Part shown: positions 59,957 through 64,000 of the stretch, one piece after another | Layout of the letters: each line of letters opens with the position of its first letter | Position numbering within the stretch: position 1 is the first letter of the stretch | Source: Bacillota bacterium | Lineage (GTDB): Bacteria > Bacillota > Clostridia > Lachnospirales > Lachnospiraceae | NCBI GenBank assembly: GCA_023390555.1 | Contig: JAEWCQ010000002.1 | Coordinates: forward strand, 1-64,000 | Reading direction: 5' to 3' | Length of the DNA: 64,000 nt | Made by a program: the position numbers and the translations under genes | The notes under the pieces: generated by a model | Told to the model about the DNA's origin: nothing | Databases searched by the model: none | The model's input: the letters and a program-made list of their open reading frames with translations, nothing else

Positions 59957-61361
59957 CAGGAAATATAATTCTCTCAGTTTAAGCAGTAAATTGCGATATA
60001 TCATTATAAGTCTGACCATTCCGCTGGTAATCTGCATTGTTCTTGTCATGTCGATACTGGTCTGGTACACCAAGAAATATTCCATTCTGACCTACAATGT
60101 AAAGGTGAGCAGCAAATTCAACCTCGACTTTAAAAAGAGTCTGGATTTGAAAATGTATTATTATACGGTTGGAAGCAAGGAACAGAAGGAATTGCCGATT
60201 GCAGATGTGGATGACGCAATTCAGATCGCAGAGGATCTGCAGGATACGACACAGAGAAAAGAAAGTAAAAAGGCAATCAAAAATGTCCTCGATTACTGTG
60301 AGAAACTGAAAAAACGCATGTATATTATGGACGAGACAGAAAGTTATGACAGCAGATATCATCAGCTGGACAGCGATATCTACGTACTGACCAATCTGAT
60401 TCAGCAGAGCATGATGGATTACATCTATTATGAAGCGGGATATCTGTCTTCCATCGAGCAGCAGATGGTGCGGGACATTCTTATCATTGTCGTCTGCATC
60501 GGTATCATGATTTTCGGGGTGGTTGCCCTGATCTTGCGCAGGTCGTTTATCTTTTCGGAAGGGATCGTCCGGCCGATCAGCAAGCTGTGTGATAACGTCA
60601 ATGAAGTGGGACGGGGTAACTTTGAAGTGGAATCGGTTCAGACAAATGCTTTTGAAATCGCACATCTGGATGAGGGAATCCGGAATATGGCGAAGCGGAT
60701 TGAATTGCTGCTGGAAAGTGTAAAGCAGGAGGAACACCTGCAGCATAAGATTCATCTTCAACTGCTTCAGGCTCAGGTGAATCCACACTTTCTGTACAAT
60801 ACGTTAGACACGATTGTATGGATGGTGGAGGCCGGTATGCATGACGATGCAATCGAAATGCTGAATAATCTCTCCATCTTTTTTCGGACCGCATTATCGA
60901 AAGGAGAAGACATCATTACGCTGCGGGAGGAAATCAGGCATACCAGAAGTTACCTTGAAATACAGCAGGCAAGGTACCGGGATATTATGGAATATCAGAT
61001 TGAACTTCCGGATTCCATGGGAGAAATCATGATTCCGAAACTGACGCTGCAGCCACTGGTGGAAAATGCACTGTATCATGGAATCCGTGAAAAAAGAGGA
61101 CAGAGCAAGATTACTATTTCATTTGAGGATGTTGGACATGATATCGTAATCTTTGTCATTGACAACGGAATCGGAATCACAGAGCAGAGACTTTCGGAAA
61201 TCCATAAGTCCATGGATGAAAAGGACCGGATCGGATTCGGGATTTCGGCAGTACAGAGCAGGTTAAAGTTATATTTCGGTGAACCGTATGGGATGCAGAT
61301 TACATCTTCCTATGGAGATGGAACAAACGTAAAAATAACTCTGCCAAAAATAATGAACTAA
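59934..61361 (+). CDS. YesM-type sensor histidine kinase
   Basis: Membrane kinase of about 475 residues: helix ~20-42, extracellular sensor ~43-180, helix ~183-205, HAMP, phosphoacceptor region LLQAQVNPHFLYNTLDTIVW and HATPase with LTLQPLVENALYHGIREKRG and DNGIGI. TTG at 59934 is preferred because AAGGAG lies 9 bases upstream; a GTG at 59904 has no site. Partner of the YesN-type regulator. It may sense extracellular sugar directly or through the binding protein. Confidence 0.92.
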   Translation: MKKFQFHNRKYNSLSLSSKLRYIIISLTIPLVICIVLVMSILVWYTKKYSILTYNVKVSSKFNLDFKKSLDLKMYYYTVGSKEQKELPIADVDDAIQIAEDLQDTTQRKESKKAIKNVLDYCEKLKKRMYIMDETESYDSRYHQLDSDIYVLTNLIQQSMMDYIYYEAGYLSSIEQQMVRDILIIVVCIGIMIFGVVALILRRSFIFSEGIVRPISKLCDNVNEVGRGNFEVESVQTNAFEIAHLDEGIRNMAKRIELLLESVKQEEHLQHKIHLQLLQAQVNPHFLYNTLDTIVWMVEAGMHDDAIEMLNNLSIFFRTALSKGEDIITLREEIRHTRSYLEIQQARYRDIMEYQIELPDSMGEIMIPKLTLQPLVENALYHGIREKRGQSKITISFEDVGHDIVIFVIDNGIGITEQRLSEIHKSMDEKDRIGFGISAVQSRLKLYFGEPYGMQITSSYGDGTNVKITLPKIMN

Positions 61362-61502
61362 TTAAATAAGATAATGAACAATTCTGAATGAATAATAAAA
61401 TATTCAACTTATAAGGTAAGAATCTTTATGGATTTAAAGACAAGAAAATATATAATAAATCTTGTAAAAAGCAAAAACAATTCATGTTAAGGAGGAAAAG
61501 AA

Positions 61503-62606
61503 ATGAAAAAGAAATTAATCGCAACATTTTTGATGGCATGCATGGTAGTGGGGATGACAGCATGTGGTTCATCAGGAAACAAAAACACATCAGGAAATTC
61601 ATCCGACCAGTCTAGCGAGGAAGCTTCCGACGATGCTTCTGCAGACACAGGCTCAGATGCAATTACGGTCGGATTTTCACAGGTAGGTGCTGAATCTGAT
61701 TGGAGAACTGCAAACTCAGCATCCATGAAGGAAACCTTCAGTGAGGCAAATGGTTATGAATTGATTTTTGACGATGCACAGCAGAAACAGGAAAATCAGA
61801 TTTCTGCAATCCGTAACTTCATTCAGCAGGAAGTGGATTACATCGTATTGGCACCTGTTACAGAGACCGGATGGGATACCGTATTGCAGGAAGCAAAAGA
61901 TGCAGGAATCCCGGTTATTATCGTAGACCGTATGATCGATGTATCGGATGACAGCTTATATACTGCATGGGTTGGATCTAACTTCGAACTGGAAGGTGAA
62001 AAGGCAGCAGCATGGCTGGATGCATACTTGGATGCAGCAGGCCGTGGGGATGAGGACATCAATATCGTAGACATCCAGGGAACCATCGGTTCTTCCGCAC
62101 AGATCGGACGTACCGCAGGTCTTGAGAAGGCAATTGAAGCAAACGACAAGTGGACTTTACTGGCAGAAGAGTCTGGCGAATTTACACAGGCAAAGGGACA
62201 GGAAGTTATGGAGTCCATGTTAAAGCAGTATGGAGATGATATTGATGTTGTATATTGCGAGAATGATAATGAAGCATTCGGCGCGATTGATGCAATTGAA
62301 GCAGCAGGCTATACAGTTGGACCGGACGGCGATATCCTCGTTATGTCCTTTGACTCCACAAATGCAGGCTTAACAGATGTACTCAATGGAAAGATTATCT
62401 GCGATACAGAGTGTAATCCGTTACACGGACCGCGTGTACAGGAGATCATTGATAAGTTAGAGCAGGGCGAAACACCGGAGAAGCAGCAGTACGTGGATGA
62501 AGAAATCTTCGCAGGCGTTGATTCCGTATCTTCCATTAACGTAGGCGGAAGTGATTATGATATCACGGTTGTAACCGATGACGTAATCTCCGGTCGTGCA
62601 TACTAG
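61503..62606 (+). CDS. Sugar ABC transporter binding lipoprotein, YtfQ-like
   Basis: Extracellular binding protein of 367 residues. Lipoprotein signal LMACMVVGMTACGSSG; Ser/Asp-rich tether; then a type I periplasmic-binding fold (ITVGFSQVGAESDWRTANSA; YIVLAPVTETGWDTVL; YCENDNEAFGAIDAIEAAGY). The VGAESDWRTANS block resembles YtfQ, the galactofuranose-binding protein. Given the arabinose genes, arabinose (pyranose or furanose) or galactose is the likely ligand (inference). AAGGAGG precedes the ATG. Confidence 0.9.
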   Translation: MKKKLIATFLMACMVVGMTACGSSGNKNTSGNSSDQSSEEASDDASADTGSDAITVGFSQVGAESDWRTANSASMKETFSEANGYELIFDDAQQKQENQISAIRNFIQQEVDYIVLAPVTETGWDTVLQEAKDAGIPVIIVDRMIDVSDDSLYTAWVGSNFELEGEKAAAWLDAYLDAAGRGDEDINIVDIQGTIGSSAQIGRTAGLEKAIEANDKWTLLAEESGEFTQAKGQEVMESMLKQYGDDIDVVYCENDNEAFGAIDAIEAAGYTVGPDGDILVMSFDSTNAGLTDVLNGKIICDTECNPLHGPRVQEIIDKLEQGETPEKQQYVDEEIFAGVDSVSSINVGGSDYDITVVTDDVISGRAY

Positions 62607-62659
62607 AATCATAGTCATACACGGCATACATAACAAAACGCGAAAGGTATAACCTTGTC

Positions 62660-62712
62660 AAAGGTGGCGCGGTATAGAAAAGTCTTTTGATTTACTGTAT
62701 CGCGCTATCTTT
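62660..62712 (+). other. Intercistronic hairpin after the binding-protein gene
   Basis: A 15-bp stem including three G-U pairs (AAAGGTGGCGCGGTA with TATCGCGCTATCTTT). No T run follows on the plus strand. In binding-protein operons such hairpins commonly protect the 3' end or partly terminate, keeping the binding protein in excess over ATPase and permease (known pattern). Confidence 0.65.
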
Positions 62713-62774
62713 ATAAAAAAATACAGCTGGAAAAGAGCAGAAAAGGGAAATTTAGAAAGCGGGTGAAATGTAGG

Positions 62775-64000
62775 ATGGATCAGAGCTTTGTGTTATCCAT
62801 GAAAGATATCAGCAAGACATTTCCGGGTGTCAGGGCATTATCACATGTGGATTTTAAATTACGTAAAGGTGAAATTCATGCATTAATGGGTGAAAACGGT
62901 GCTGGAAAATCGACATTGATTAAAGTGCTTACGGGAGTGCATGAATTGGAGACAGGAGAAATTCATATGAGTGGAGTCGAAAAATCCATTGTGAACCATT
63001 CTCCTCAGGAAGCACAGCAAAACGGCATCAGCACCGTATATCAGGAAGTAAATTTATGCCCAAATCTTACCGTCGCAGAGAATCTGTTTATCGGAAGAGA
63101 ACCGAAAAAATGCGGCATGATCGACTGGAAAACCATGAACAAGCAATCGAAAGCATTGCTGAAAGATTTAGATATTGAAGTTTCGTCTACGACAATGTTA
63201 GAGGAATGTTCGCTTGCAATCCAGCAGATGATTGCAATTGCAAGAGCAGTAGATATGAAATGTAAGGTATTGATTTTAGATGAACCGACCTCTTCCCTGG
63301 ATGAAGATGAAGTTCAGAAACTGTTTGTGTTAATGCGCCGTCTGAAAAAGGAAGGCGTTGGGATTATTTTTGTTACACACTTTTTGGAACAGGTGTATGA
63401 GGTGTGCGACCGAATTACCGTATTAAGAAATGGTGAACTGGTAGGAGAATTTGAAATCGAAAAACTACCGAGAGTAATGTTAGTAGCGAAAATGATGGGT
63501 AAAGATTTTGACGACCTTGCAGATATTAAGAGCGAAAGAAAAACCGTGCCGCTGGATGCAGAACCTGTAATAGAAGCGGTCGGAGTCGGACATCAGGGAA
63601 CGATCAAGCCGTTTGACCTGTCGGTCAGCAAAGGCGAGGTCATTGGATTGACCGGACTTCTGGGCTCGGGACGTTCGGAATTGGTGAGAGCCATTTATGG
63701 CGCAGATAAAGCCGATTGCGGGCAGGTAAAAGTATTTGGAAAAGAAGTAAAGATCAATACACCGCTGGATGCGATGAAAGCGGGGATGGCTTATCTTCCG
63801 GAAGACCGGAAGCGGGATGGTATTCTGGCGGATCTTTCCGTACGTGAGAATATTATTATTGCAATGCAGGCCAAAAAGGGAATGTTCCGGTTGATGAGCC
63901 GGAAGGAGATGGAAGATGCGGCGGACAATTTTATCGATCTGCTTCAGATCAAGACGGCAAGCCGGGAAACACCGATCAAAAGTCTCTCGGGCGGCAACCA
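62775..64000 (+). CDS. Sugar ABC transporter ATPase, YtfR/AraG-like (partial)
   Basis: First ~408 residues of a two-domain sugar importer ATPase, cut by the window edge. Domain 1 has Walker A GENGAGKSTLIKVL and Walker B VLILDEPTSSLDEDE; the usual LSGG signature reads LEECSLAIQQM, as is common for the degenerate first signature in this family. Domain 2 has a Walker A-like GLLGSGRSELVRAI and ends in the intact signature KSLSGGN at the edge. Start 62775 lies just after TAGG with a weak site. It pairs with the YtfQ-like protein; permeases are expected beyond the edge. Confidence 0.9.
   Translation, partial: MDQSFVLSMKDISKTFPGVRALSHVDFKLRKGEIHALMGENGAGKSTLIKVLTGVHELETGEIHMSGVEKSIVNHSPQEAQQNGISTVYQEVNLCPNLTVAENLFIGREPKKCGMIDWKTMNKQSKALLKDLDIEVSSTTMLEECSLAIQQMIAIARAVDMKCKVLILDEPTSSLDEDEVQKLFVLMRRLKKEGVGIIFVTHFLEQVYEVCDRITVLRNGELVGEFEIEKLPRVMLVAKMMGKDFDDLADIKSERKTVPLDAEPVIEAVGVGHQGTIKPFDLSVSKGEVIGLTGLLGSGRSELVRAIYGADKADCGQVKVFGKEVKINTPLDAMKAGMAYLPEDRKRDGILADLSVRENIIIAMQAKKGMFRLMSRKEMEDAADNFIDLLQIKTASRETPIKSLSGGN

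Overview
The window reads as chromosomal DNA of an anaerobic gut Firmicute, most likely Lachnospiraceae (inference from gene content: YesM/YesN-type two-component system, split transketolase, AraR-controlled arabinose genes, GH53 galactanase, oleate hydratase, DHA2 exporters, many small self-contained regulator/effector pairs). Ribosome-binding sites are strong (AGGAGG-like) and ATG dominates, with some GTG and TTG starts. No rRNA, tRNA, CRISPR array, transposase or phage gene was seen.

Layout. 1-3.3 kb: an AraC/GyrI-type regulator, then an AT-rich island with a glycine-zipper protein that looks like a type VII secretion effector, a DUF4176-like protein and a four-helix membrane protein. 3.3-9.5 kb: three copies of a tiny gene for a 26-residue peptide with five cysteines, each with its own promoter, direct-repeat operator and terminator, interspersed with a cold-shock protein, an unknown 107-residue protein, an ECF-like sigma factor, a carboxymuconolactone-decarboxylase-fold protein, a TetR/MFS pair with matching operators, and a MerR regulator.

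9.46-20 kb: a MerR-type promoter (19-bp spacer) leads into a divergent tandem glycine-type riboswitch with terminator, then a roughly 10-kb cluster: two saccharopine-dehydrogenase-like paralogues, a complete PotDABC-type polyamine importer with an embedded PII protein, a class III aminotransferase and an aldehyde dehydrogenase. The set fits uptake and oxidation of a polyamine or related amine. 20-32 kb: a MarR/nitroreductase unit, a CLC antiporter with fluoride-type motifs, ogt, TetR plus oleate hydratase, a diamine-acetyltransferase-like GNAT, a flavodoxin-fold reductase, a radical SAM protein, a TetR/DHA2 exporter pair, and a BlaI/BlaR1 pair whose promoter holds a 35-bp perfect palindrome.

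32-47.5 kb: a sigma factor with a membrane-anchored beta-propeller protein, a secreted GH53/CBM61 galactanase with a LacI-like operator in its promoter, tRNA-dihydrouridine synthase, LacI regulator, MATE exporter, two bacterial PH-domain membrane proteins, an HD-domain protein, a CmpB-like membrane protein, a vitamin B6 kinase with an ECF S component, and a DUF4474/metallophosphoesterase pair. 47.5-64 kb: an L-arabinose region: AraR, araA, transaldolase-like aldolase, two-piece transketolase, ribulokinase, araD, galM, then a chemoreceptor-like protein, YesN/YesM regulators and a YtfQ/YtfR-type sugar ABC transporter running off the right edge. The GH53 enzyme and the arabinose genes together suggest feeding on arabinogalactan-type plant polymers.
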